A DNA stretch of 64,000 nucleotides from contig JAQGDQ010000004.1 in the NCBI GenBank assembly GCA_030141605.1, positions 2,143,001 through 2,207,000 on the forward strand. Direction: 5' to 3'. A program made the position numbers and the translations under genes. Positions 49,123 through 60,600 of this stretch are shown here, piece by piece (position 1 is the stretch's first letter; every line of letters begins with the position of its first letter). This DNA comes from Tubiluchus corallicola. Taxonomy: Eukaryota > Priapulida > Priapulimorpha > Priapulimorphida > Tubiluchidae. The notes beneath the pieces were generated by a model, which made no database searches, was not told the DNA's origin, and was given only the letters and a program-made list of their open reading frames with translations.

Positions 49123-52100
49123 CTAACTTTTCAGCTTTTTCCTTGGTGGAGGTTCATCATTATACATGCTTCTATCCAACTGAAGAAACTGACAAATGTT
49201 TCCTACGTACAGTTTATCCTGAAACAGAAAATTTTGCTCAGGAAATGCATAGTTGTAAAAATGGAGTAATAACAAGATTGACCTTAATACATTTAACATA
49301 GGAACTAAGCATTAAGCAATATCTAAACTGTGCCAAAAGAATGACTGAAAACAGGTCAAGCTGTTGAGCAACTTCAGCATAGTGGCGAGTAAAAATAATA
49401 AAAATATTTAAAAAGAAAATGTAAATAATGTAACACATATGAGCCTAAACACGTGCAATGATAAATATTGCTTAATTGTTTAACAATGAATGTATGAGGT
49501 GTACAGTTAGGCTACCACATCCTGTGAATTGACCATACCTTTAATTCAGCACTAAATTCTGGTACTGATTCAATAAGGTCTGCTTCAAGCTCTCCAAGAG
49601 GAAATGGGTAATCTGTTCCAAGTACAACACGATTCTAAAACAAAACACTCAAATTTTTACATACATTTAAATACTAATACGGAAAAGAGAAAGAGAGAGG
49701 GAAAGACAACAACAAAAAACAAAAAATAGCTAACCTCTCCTAGCACCTTTACAAGATACTTTAATGCCTCTGCATCATGCACCAAAGAATCACTCCATAT
49801 TTTACCAATGTAACTCCTAGGATTGGTCTTGGTTTCAACTGCACACAAATCAGGTCGCACATTAAAACCATGTTCTATTCGACCTAGCGATAAAAGAGAA
49901 TGTTAGAACTAAAATTCTTTAAAAATAAACTATACTGAAAGTACATGTGAGTCCTGGTTACCCGTTACATGCAAAACTGGCATAATCATACCGGGGGTTA
50001 TAGCTCAGTGGTAGCGTGCCCACTTCCTGCAAGAGAGTTCGATGGTTCATCTCTTGACCGAGTCATACCAAAGACTTAAAAAATGGTATGGCTAGTTCTT
50101 TGACCAAGCACGAGGGTTTATCAAAGTAACATGCATTTAATAATAATCAGAACCACCTTAGAAATAAATATTAAGTTACTTAAGTACACTACCTATCGTA
50201 TATGGAAATGCACCACAACCATGAGCAAAACAGATCTTTAAGTTTGGGAAACGGTCTAACACTCCACCAAATAACAAAGAAACAATGGCAATTGTTGTTT
50301 CAGATGGCATTCCTGTAAAATTTAAATGAAGCGATTTTTATGGATTTTTTTTAATAGTCTAGTGTCCAAAAATGCTTTTTCTTGAAATGACGAACTTCTA
50401 AGAGCTTATAAGATTGACAATTTCACATTTAAAATGCCCTATACTACATATCATTGCATAATGATAATCACTGTTTAATGATAATTCAACCAAAATGAAA
50501 TTTGTTCCAGCCATTTTCTCACTTGTTGACGACAATTATAATATTTGATATACTTACTGATGATAATTACATATTTTATATCCTTACAAAATTATGAAAT
50601 GATTCATTTTAACAGTTTTAACTTGCTAAATTCATTGTCCAGTCTTATTTGAATCAATGCTGTTGAAATAATAATGCGGAAAATTGACAAGCACTAATCA
50701 AACAAAAAAAATTTATAACACTAAAAATTAAACTGGACAATTATGTTTAAAGTGTGAAATGTAACAAAATATGACAGCACTCTATAAAATAACTTACAAA
50801 TTATATGTAATTTAATGCATATTACGTAGCATGTCAGGAGAGAGACAAACAGAAAGCTAATCATTATACAAACCAACTAGCCAGGGAAGCCAAAATTTTG
50901 ACATTCTGCCTCCCAGTTCCATATCCCATGGATGAACAAAAATGGCACAGTCATACTGCTGAGCTGCCTTAAGTAAAAATGAAAAATTTGGGAACTAGAA
51001 ATTTGCTAATTTAGAAATACAAGTTTCTACGAAAAAAGAATAATAAAAGAAAACTAATCAGCAACGTGAAATTACAACTAAATAGATCAAGCTGCAGATG
51101 TTTCCAATAATGCATAATTTTCACTTATGTCTTTCACAGGCACGCAAGACCTTTTAAGCTTTCAGAGCAAAACCAGTTACAAAAACTTCCAAGCTGAATA
51201 AACTAACATGTTAACCACAACCATGTTTATCCATATTGACATAAGGCTTATTTAACAGCTTGTGTTAATTGTTAATAAAATCGATGCAAAAATAAACATT
51301 CATCTTTCTTAGTGTGCTGCTTGTTAATCACGTAATGAAGAAATAGCTTTTAGACTAGTCAGAAGCCAGTTCTATTGCTATACAGTTTAGCTTATTTCTG
51401 CATTTCTTTGTACTTATTTGTTAGTGATGTAAGTCTAACAAATCCTTTCTTGGGTTCTTCATATAAAGACATAAGTTATAGGTTATATAGCTAGTAATAA
51501 CGTCAATTGGATTACTACAAATTCACAGTGACCCTTGTATTAACACTCCCTTGTAATGTGGTTCCTTTAATATACAATAAGTATTTTGTAATCGACTCAG
51601 ATTGTTATAGTTAGGATAATGTTGACTAGTAAAGACTTGGTATTCCAGAATATGTAAGTGTAAACAGACTTATATGTAAATTTTAACCATATCTTAATTT
51701 AGTATCCTTCTCAGCTTAAAAAAATAGTTATTGTAACATTATTTACAAATTTGGTTTGCTGTAAACTTGCTTTCATTCATTTTCTTTTTTAAACCTCTGT
51801 TCACCTTGAAATGGGAGAAAAGTGATTAAAAACATGTTAATGGAACCATGTTTTCTGTCAACCAAATTTGTACAAGGAGAAATATGAATATTAAGTACAC
51901 ATTTGTTGGGTTGCCAAAAAGAAACGTAAATTAAGATGTGATTAAAATGTGCACATAAGTTTTTTCCAAAAAACAGCATACATTAATAACTTACTGCCCA
52001 AAATGGATCTAACTGAGGTGCATCCAAGTTCCATTCATTAATGTGTGAGCCAATTTGTACGCCAGGGAATTTTAAATCTGTTCTTATTCGTTTGAGCTCT

Positions 52101-55100
52101 TCTACAGCAAGTTCAGGTGACTGCATAGGTAATGTGCCTAACCCGACAAATCTTTAAAAAAATACTCACAACTAATGAAAGAGATACATGATAATACATT
52201 AATAATCAAATTAATTAATTCTGAAAAAAAAATATTACAAATAATCTTACGGACAGTCAAATGTCCGAAAAGACCAAAGTTAAGTAATGATGAGTCTGAT
52301 CAATCAATATGTGGATGACTTATAGTCAATATTTATTGTGGACATTTCTATCTGCCATACCATCCTTGGGTATTTTCAATATATACATGAGAATGTGACA
52401 AAGACATTTCTACTGATACAGCATCTCAGTCAGGGGATTATCCAGCATCTCAATTAGAGGATTATCCAGTATCTCAGCTAGGGGATTATCCTTTACATTG
52501 TGACAGAGACTGCCATAACCATATACAATGAATTGGCACAGCAGCTGAATGTCAATCCAGCTTACAGAGTGCCAAAACTGTGCAAAAAAAAGGTACCTGA
52601 TCCATCTAACCAGTATAGGTGATTACATCACATATTTAGAATACAATATCTGCCACGTGAAATAGGCATTTGTTTAATCACCTGTATCAGACTGTATGAT
52701 TGATGATATGCAAAATAAGTGAGATGATGGCAGCAAAGTAAAACTTGGTAGGAAGAAACTGATTACCTGTGTGGAAATTTCTGAACTACTTCAGCCATAT
52801 CATTATTCAGTATTCTGCACAGGTCTAATGTGTCTTTAGCCTTTGCCTAAAAGAACACAAGTAATTATTAATAATTAATAATTACGAAGGTAATATACAT
52901 TCAAGTAATAAATCAAAGCAATTCTCCGTAAATTAAAACAATTCTTTACGCAATGAACACCTACAACTGACACCTTACATACACTGTCATGCAGTGCTTT
53001 GCGTTTTATTGGCTCTAATAATGCTGTGAACTTCATGACAAGATCAAAAATTAGACAGCAGTATGCAAACATTTTCCACACCTGTTGAAAGTAGCGACAG
53101 AAGCTAGCAGATATTAAATTCTCATCAGCAAAGGTGAAGTGTGTGTAAATGAACCAGCTATTCATGCTAGTAGCTGTACTAATACTTCTGATTAAAAAAC
53201 TATGTAATATGTATGTAATATAGATTAGTTATACAATATCTGCCTATCAACAAAATGTTGATGCAAGAAATAAGATTATCAAAGCAAAAGACTTGGGCTT
53301 CTTAAGTTCAATACCCTTAGCTTTAGCAGGTTAGAACCATAATGTGGTTAATAGAAAATTTTAGTAAGAACCCTCAAAAATTTCGGCAAAGCTAATTAAT
53401 TTTTGTGCAGTCTTCTTGTTAAGAACATTTGTGAAGCACACATTTGCAAATACACTGGCATGTGATACAAGAATTACACATTAGTAAGGTGCCTTATGAC
53501 ATGACAACAAGGCGAAAAGCAACACAAATATAATATACATTACCCAATAGTTGAACATGACAGGTACCGTCGACAATGCTTGAACCGTAACACCTAAATA
53601 GAAATTACAAATGTGTAATATTACACACCGATAAATTAATTTTATTTTTTAATTTTAATTCTGATTATGCCATGTCTGCTATATTATAAGCACCAGAAGG
53701 TATTATAATTCATTAATTACCTTATACTGAAGCTAATTGAACAATGACATTAAAATATACAAAAGACTTGAAAATTTTATACAATCTATATGCACATTAG
53801 GCAAAGACACTATTAATGAACATAGTTTTTGCACAACCTTTGGTTAAACAAACACAAAATTAGCAAACTACAGGTACAATTAATTTAGGTTTATATAAAA
53901 GCCTAATGTGCAGAACCCTGAGAAAATTTCAATGGTTATAGCTTTATATAACATTATTTCATCAAAGGCACAGAAATTGAAGCAGAAAACTGAAATACAT
54001 ATAACATTACCGGTCTGATCCATATCTTTAATTCTAACTTCTGGATTCCAACAGTTTTCATCAATGATACGAAAAAGCTTGCCATTTTTCACCATTTTAG
54101 CTTTACCAGGTTCATGATGTTCTAAGCTTATGAAACCCCCATATCCGTAGCGCTAAAAATAAATTAAATTTTCACAAGATAATAAAACACAGATACACTG
54201 AAAGAAACTCTGGACATTAGGTCATGAAAAATAAACAAGCTGGCTGATTAACAATTTTTGCCAAAGTGATGAGGGCAAAAACATTTTGCTTTCCAAATAA
54301 AAAAAGCAACATGGACATACATCTTATGACTTCCAGTTTTTAGTTACTTTAAAGCACACAAAAATATATTATTGAAAGATCCAAGCGGTCTGTTGAATAA
54401 TTCTAAAATACGTTTCATAGTTACAGCTTGAAATATAGCTTTCCGAAAAAACAATGAAAACGGCCTCACAGAACACACGCAGAGCAAGCACTTTGCAAAA
54501 GAGTTAAAAAATATAATGACTATTGACTTTTTTCCAACTTGTATAAATTGTTATGGGAAGTAATGTAGCTCTGAAAAGAAGTCTTTAGACATTTTTTGCT
54601 GTGTTGTCTCGTAAGATTGGGAAAGGATGAGACTCATCACCTATGCAGTTAGCCACAGTAAACTTAGCGAAAGACTGTTAAGTTGAATAGAAAATAGGAA
54701 TTTTAATTTTCTATCAAAAAAATCAATTGAGAGAGAATGTGGTGACTGTTTAAATTAATTGTATTGCCTTTTTGTAGGTAAACAATATCAGTGCATATTT
54801 TTCGTTATCTTTGTATTTAATGTTTAATTTACTTTTGCTACTAATCTAATCTTTTTTTACTGTACATGTGTTCGAAAATAATGATGCTAATAACAATAAT
54901 AATACAGCTTATTAATCTATTAATGGAAGCTCTGTTTTAAATGCTAACATCTCATGGACACATGGCACAACTCAAACTAGAAAAATATTTTTAAATCCCA
55001 ATGTTTGCAGTTTAGATCAGTGGTTCCCAAAGTAGGGGTAAATTACCCCCCGGGGGTAATATGGTTTTTTTGGTGGGGTAAGGGCACCTGCTCGTTCAAC

Positions 55101-55471
55101 GAACGAACCTGCTCATTCAGTAATGAGCAGGTTCAGTAATTGTAATTCTTGTTTTGGCAACAATACAACAACAACACCTGGAAATTTATTTCTGTCACGA
55201 GCAAACATCAATAATTTTGCTTGCTTGTGGCATATACGTGTGTTTACTTTTTGAGTTGGAGAAGTAGTACTTGGTGGGGGGTAATGGACACGACCGGGTT
55301 TCCCGATTTGGGTAACGGTCCGAGAAAGTTTGGGAACCACTGGTTTAGATGGTTACTGCAAGTTAAAACACGATGCACCACAGTCTCTCTATGGTGTACA
55401 CTGCTTTGATGTACCTTTTCCAAATCTGGCCATTTTTCAGGTAATATGTGATTATGGATGTCAATCTTCAT
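49123..55471 (-). CDS. ACMSD: 2-amino-3-carboxymuconate-6-semialdehyde decarboxylase, 10 coding exons
   Basis: A metal-dependent decarboxylase of the amidohydrolase superfamily. It converts ACMS to 2-aminomuconate semialdehyde in kynurenine catabolism and so diverts tryptophan carbon away from quinolinate and NAD. Exons in transcript order: 55415-55471, 54011-54152, 53544-53593, 52767-52846, 51995-52151, 50874-50967, 50193-50312, 49735-49883, 49539-49634, 49123-49218; 1041 nt, 346 aa (human 336). Predicted metal ligands and active-site residues are in place: H6 and H8 (DIHNH), H174 (FVHPWDM), H224 ([10 protein letters not shown]), D291 ([13 protein letters not shown]). These match the human numbering as I recall it. 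Other conserved stretches are [21 protein letters not shown] and MPSETTIAI. The C-terminus is longer than in human and ends in a proline-lysine tail (PPPRKKLKS). Introns host a SINE and a MITE. Confidence 0.95.
49991..50140 (+). mobile_element. tRNA-derived SINE in an ACMSD intron
   Basis: GGGGGTTATAGCTCAGTGGTA contains a canonical pol III A box (TAGCTCAGTGG), and GAGTTCGATGG, about 25 nt on, is B-box-like. The anticodon region is degenerate, so it is not a functional tRNA. The head is followed by a body beginning GAGTCATACCAAAGACTT, which resembles the conserved body of widespread marine-invertebrate tRNA SINEs as I recall them. It is antisense to ACMSD. Confidence 0.7.
52421..52492 (+). repeat. 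3 x 24-bp tandem repeat
   Basis: Three adjacent units of the form GCATCTCAGTCAGGGGATTA plus TCCA at 52421, 52445 and 52469, with a few substitutions, in an ACMSD intron. Confidence 0.85.
55018..55342. mobile_element. hAT-type MITE, 325 bp, 8-bp TSD gtttagat
   Basis: The left end begins CAGTGGTTCCCAAAGT and the right end, reverse complemented, begins CAGTGGTTCCCAAACT. Identical 8-mers gtttagat flank it at 55010-55017 and 55343-55350. The interior includes a small CCTGCTCATT/AATGAGCAGG hairpin. It lies in ACMSD intron 1, 73 bp from exon 1. Confidence 0.93.
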
Positions 55472-55594
55472 ACTTTCATAAAATGATGTTCATTAAAAAT
55501 ATGACAACCCACCTAGAAAATAAAAACATGTATCGTTATTAGGGTAACTGAGACTGCTCCATGACAGTTTTTTCAAAAAACACTTAAAAATAAA

Positions 55595-55677
55595 ACACAC
55601 ACATGCACACACACACACACACACACACACACAAGCGCGTGCGCACGCACTCACACACACACACACACACACACACA
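55595..55677. repeat. (CA)n microsatellite with GC-rich interruption
   Basis: CA runs interrupted at about 55633-55650 by a GCGCGTGCGCACGCAC segment, just upstream of ACMSD. Confidence 0.95.
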
Positions 55678-56029
55678 ATATTATAATATAATCATACCGG
55701 GGAAGACGGCCGGAGATTTGTTAATTGTCACAGAAGCATATTAATTGAAGTGTAACACAAAGTAGCAATACAAGCAACGAAAACCAGGAATTCACATACT
55801 TAACAATTGTAAATAGGAAAGTTTTCTTAAACCTGTGTCCAATGGATAAAGAAAACAAATTACGTTAACAAAAAATTTAATTAGCGGAAGCTCAGTGAAT
55901 TTTACTTGCAAAACAATGTGCCACACGCTTTTAAAAATAAGAAGCTTAGAAATCTCTCTTTATGAGATTATCATACACAACAAGAGGAGGACTTCATTAT
56001 AAGCAGAATTTTTTGCTCCCGGTAATTGA

Positions 56030-57606
56030 AGGTCTACATATTGGACTGGAAGGTGTCATATGACAGCTTAAACATGTCAACCCTAACAAACCTGCAGGAC
56101 CTGATATATTATCAGCTCACATTTTTCATGATTTTGCCACGGAACTAGCACCAATGCTAAGGTTTATCTTTCAACAATTTTTCAACACTTCAAGAATGTC
56201 TGATGACCGGAAAACTGCTTGTGTTGCTGCTATACTCAAAAAAGGATCTATTTTTTCAGCTTTAAACTACAGGGCGGTCTCATTAACATGACTAGCCTGT
56301 AAAATCATGCAGCATATCTGCTTCTCACATGTCAACAAACATCTCAAAAATTACAACGTTATTAAGGGGATCCAACATGGTTTTTGTTTCTGTTTTTCAT
56401 GTTCAATTCAGCTGACAGAAGCCGTACACGACTGAACATTAGCTTTAAATGACAAGCAAGGCAATAAAGTCAGCCAGGTTGATACAGTACTGCTTGATTT
56501 CAGCAAAGCATTCGACCTGGTCCCACATCAGCGTCTCTTAGCTAAGCTAGTATTCTATGGTACCTTATCAGTGGTCATATACCACAATGGGTCAAATCTT
56601 TTCTCTATGAGCAAATGCAGAAGGTCTCCATCAATGGTATTCACTCCAGATCCATAAATGTTACATCAGAAGTCCCACAAGGCTCTGTCCTTTGACCGGC
56701 TTTATTCTCCTCTACATAAATGACATCGGTGTATCATCAAACATTCGACTATTTGCTGACGATGCCCTATAGACCTATGTGGAGTAATCAAGATCTCTCA
56801 CAGCTACAACAATGAGGTAAAATTGGCTTATGGACTTTAACATTGATAAACACAAGATCTCTTCTATTTCTCAAAAGAAAAGCACAAATGGGCGACAAAA
56901 TCCTAGAGCATCTTTCTTCACATCCACCTGGGCATTGCCATCAGCACCATCTTCATTTGAGTGAGCACTGCCAGGAAATTGCCACTCACGCAACTATGAC
57001 ATTAAATGTTATTCACTGGATGCTACAACCATGTCATCAACAAGTCAAAGGAAAAGCATATTAAGGTCTGGTCAGACTAAACTAGAATATGATATGGCAG
57101 CCTGGAACATACACAATTACTGACAACAAATGCATCGAGTAAGCTCAGCGAAATTCAGCACAACTTGTACGAAAAGAATATACCAGAAGTGCTGAAGTAC
57201 CTACGATTATCTCCAAACTCGCTTGGGAAACACTAGAAATCAGACGCTGACAAACGATACTAAGCATCCTTCACGATATAGTGCATCACAAGATAGGCAT
57301 CAATTTACCAATTGATGTTACCCCATCACACAAGAATAATAGCAAATTTGTTCAACTAGCAGCAAGAGTCAATATTTTAAACTCTTTCTACCACAGAGCA
57401 ATACGCTAGTGGAACAAATGTCCACCAGATATCAGAGAAATCACTACTGCAGATCACTTCAAAGCACTAGCACCCTCAGCTGTTTCTACCATATGGGTGC
57501 CACCCCACCTAACCTGTCTGTAAATTTAACCATGATTTTAGCCTTCACCCACACCATGTTTGATTTTCTGTTTCATCTCTAATTAATTCAATTCAATTTA
57601 ATTCTG
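56030..57606 (+). mobile_element. decayed non-LTR retrotransposon, RT domain remnant
   Basis: In-order RT remnants in several frames: NPNKPAGPDILSAHIF, FQQFFNTSRMSDDRKTA, LNYRAVSLT, VDTVLLDFSKAFDLVPHQRL (active-site block A), then C-terminal ILSILHDIVHHKIGI and WNKCPPDIREITTADHFKA. Stops and frameshifts are frequent. It ends in an AATTCAATTC-type tail near 57583-57606 and abuts the next, better preserved element. Confidence 0.75.
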
Positions 57607-60372
57607 AGGTGCCAACTAATTCTGCCTTCTGTACCTTTTTCCAAATATATCAAGAAGTTCTTAATAAACATGCCCCACTTAAGACATTGTCAAGAACTGA
57701 AAAAGTAACTTTCTCCAAGCCATGGTTAACTAAAGGTATTCTTGTGTCAATAAAAACTAAAAGTAGATTATACTGACTGTAAGACTACAACTAGTATCTT
57801 AAAAATTAATCAATATAAACAATTTTCTAATAAACTTAATCATCTCATAAATTTAGCCAAAAGAAATTATTATTGTACTTTACTACACGATAATAAAACT
57901 AATATTAGAAAGACTTGGGCAACATTGAATGATTTGATCAATGGACAAAACAAGCAGCGCACAACTCCAACCAAACTAGTAATAAATCATGCTGAGATTA
58001 CGGAACCCCTGCTATCTGTGAATTCATGAATAATTATTTTGCATCGGTTGGTTCTGATATGGTAAAAAAAGTACCACCTACTCCAATAACATTTGATTCT
58101 TTCCTTAGAATGCCTAATCAGAACTCCTTTTTTGCGCCAATTATCGAGTATGAAGTTTCTTCTGCTATTGCTGCACTAAAAACCAATAAGTCAGCAGGAC
58201 CCGAAAACATCTCGAATCAATTTTTTAAAATTTCACAGTCCATTATTACTCCATTATTAACTATGCTGTTTAATAAATGTGTAGAAGAGGGTATCTATCC
58301 TGACGTGTCGAAAACTGCAAAAATAATCCCGATTTACAAATCTGATTCTCCCATTAATCCCACTAATTATAGGCCAATATCTCTCTTATCTCCAATATCA
58401 AAGATTTTTGAAAAATTAATTTACTCTAGGCTAGCTAAATTTCTTTTAAAAGAACAAATTTTAACTAAATTCCAATTTGGATTCAGAAAAAATCATTCTA
58501 CATCTTTAGCTGTGTCAGAAATAATTGAAAACTTTCTTGCGAATATTGATAAGGGGAAAACTACTTGTGCTATATTTTTAGATTTATCGAAAGCATTCGA
58601 CACGGTACAACATGACATTTTGTTATATAAGTTATCATACTATGGTATCAGGGGACGTCCTCTTGCGCTTTTCACGTCTTACCTTACTAATAGGAAACAG
58701 TTTACGTCTATTGACTCATCGGAATCTAAACTCGCTGATATAACCTGTGGTGTCCCACAGGGTTCTACATTGGGTCCATTGTTATTTCTTTTATATATTA
58801 ACGATCTGCCATCTTGTTCGCAATTTAACACCAGATTGTTTGCAGACGATACAAACTTATTTTTATCACACCAAAATATCAAAACATTAGAACATTCAGT
58901 AAATGTGGAACTGGACAATATCAATAAATGGATGCAAGCAAATAAGCTATCGATAAATTATAAAAAAACTAAATATATGTTAATTGGAAACAAGCAACAT
59001 AACAATAGTTTAAACATAAATATGGGAGGTTGTAATATTCAATCTACACAAGAAATCAAATATCTTGGCATATTTATAGATAGTAGAATTACTTGGAAAA
59101 CACATGTACAGCATATAGTCAACAAAATTAGCAAATTAAGTGGAGTATTAGCTAGAATACGACACTACATAAATGTAGATGCACTACGGCTCTTATATTC
59201 TTCTCTTGTCATGCCATATCTGAGTTATGGCATTCTCGCCTGGGGTAGTGCTTCAGCATCAGTCTTAAAATCATTGGTTTCTAAACAAAACAAGATTATC
59301 AAACTTATAACATTTACTAGCAAAAGGGAACATGTAACACCTTTGTATTTGCAATTAAATCTACTAAAAGTATATGATCTGTATAAATTAGAATTGCTCA
59401 GGTTTGTACATAAATTCAAAAATAATTCACTTCCGGATCTCTTCAGCAATTATTATACTTTAGCATGTCACATGCATCACCACTCTACTAGGTTTGCTAC
59501 TACCCAATCTTATTTTATTGAAAGATTTAACTCATCTAAAGGCCAGAATTCTTTAAAACGCCAAGGATCTTTGCTGTGGAATTCATTATCAGACCAGTTA
59601 AAGTCAAGTAACTACAAAAAGTTAATTCTAAACTATAAAAAACAACTTATTGCAGGATACAAATGAATGAGACATTTTACTTATGTACTTGTTATACTAT
59701 ACATATTTTTTTCATTGGTACGACACTTAAAGATTTTGTTTAAGTTTTTGTTATATTTTGATTCCATTTTGTCTGATTTACAGTTGAAATAGTTTTTCGA
59801 TGGTTTAATTTATTATATTTTCTTTCTCGACAAATTCAGTCATTGATGTTATTACTACAACATTTCAGTTTTGTTTTTTTTTATTTGCTTCTGTTTCTTA
59901 TTTTGTTTTGTATGATTTATAGTTGCCTTTTTTCCTTGGTTTAATCTATTATATTCTTTTTCTCGACAGCTTTGGTTGATCATTCTACTGTTTTATGTTT
60001 TTTTGCCGGATTTTTTAGTTAATGCTCAAATTATGCATTTTCTGTTATGTTAAAAATCTCAAGTTATTTTTATCGTGTTTGCTTTGCATGATTCACAGTA
60101 TTTTTGAATTGTAAATCTTTCGTTATTTAAACTATATGTTCTACAGTATTACGATACCTATCATTTAATTGCCAAATACACACATCAGCCGAATATAAAT
60201 TTAAATTGATAACGATGCCATAATTAAGTTTATTTAATCATAGCTATTTAAGGGTGGCTGACTTGATAACCTACGGGTTCTTCGCTGCCCTTCTCCTTTG
60301 CTTCAAAATATTGCATGTATTCTACTGTATTTTTATCATTCTAGCGGAGATAATAAATAAATTGAATTGAAT
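57607..60372 (+). mobile_element. 5'-truncated non-LTR retrotransposon (Jockey/CR1/L2-like) with intact RT ORF
   Basis: The sequence opens with remnants of the endonuclease-RT linker (SKPWLTKGILVSIKTKSRLY near 57717, then stops and frame changes), contains one open RT frame, and ends with a 3' UTR of about 700 bp. The 3' UTR carries a roughly 140-bp-spaced direct repeat (TTAATTTATTATATT and TTAATCTATTATATT). It closes with a TTGAATTGAATT tail at 60358-60371. The 5' endonuclease domain is missing, so this is a truncated insertion. Confidence 0.8.
58026..59666 (+). CDS. reverse transcriptase of a non-LTR retrotransposon (partial polyprotein)
   Basis: A 546-codon open frame with the RNA-directed DNA polymerase blocks of Jockey/CR1/L2-type LINEs. 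KTNKSAGPENISNQFFK is at about residue 53, then NYRPISLLSPISKIFEKL, FGFRKNHST, FLDLSKAFDTVQHD (catalytic D), GVPQGSTLGPLLFLLYINDL and RLFADDTNLF (catalytic DD). The C-terminal region has LLWNSLSDQLKSSNYK. The listed ATG is simply the first in the open frame. The natural frame upstream is shifted at about 58015, so the element's original ORF was longer and is broken. No host function is implied. Confidence 0.85.
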   Translation: MNNYFASVGSDMVKKVPPTPITFDSFLRMPNQNSFFAPIIEYEVSSAIAALKTNKSAGPENISNQFFKISQSIITPLLTMLFNKCVEEGIYPDVSKTAKIIPIYKSDSPINPTNYRPISLLSPISKIFEKLIYSRLAKFLLKEQILTKFQFGFRKNHSTSLAVSEIIENFLANIDKGKTTCAIFLDLSKAFDTVQHDILLYKLSYYGIRGRPLALFTSYLTNRKQFTSIDSSESKLADITCGVPQGSTLGPLLFLLYINDLPSCSQFNTRLFADDTNLFLSHQNIKTLEHSVNVELDNINKWMQANKLSINYKKTKYMLIGNKQHNNSLNINMGGCNIQSTQEIKYLGIFIDSRITWKTHVQHIVNKISKLSGVLARIRHYINVDALRLLYSSLVMPYLSYGILAWGSASASVLKSLVSKQNKIIKLITFTSKREHVTPLYLQLNLLKVYDLYKLELLRFVHKFKNNSLPDLFSNYYTLACHMHHHSTRFATTQSYFIERFNSSKGQNSLKRQGSLLWNSLSDQLKSSNYKKLILNYKKQLIAGYK

Positions 60373-60374
60373 TC

Positions 60375-60600
60375 AGGTTTATTTGCACAAAAACATACAA
60401 TGTACATTGGCAAAGTAATACGCGTTAAATACTACATAAACCGAAAAAAATCATAGTAGGCTGTGTGTGAAGTTATTTTCATAGATAAATGTTAAGATAT
60501 GGCATACTGATACTAAAAATAAAAATCACACTCAGTTACATAAAAATTGTATAATTTAGCAATGGAAAAAGAAAAATGACTCAGAAAAGAAATCATAACC
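60375..60600 (-). repeat. second copy of the dispersed repeat at 30170-31930
   Basis: Contiguous here: GTTTATTTGCACAAA and TACAATGTACATTGGC, then ACTACATAAACC and TAGGCTGTGTGTGAAG, then GTTACATAAAAATTGTATAA. It adjoins the tail of the plus-strand LINE directly. Confidence 0.7.

Noticed and set aside
49995..50065. Functional tRNA gene
   Set aside because: The A box is good, but the anticodon arm and acceptor stem do not close into a tRNA, and the sequence continues into a SINE body.
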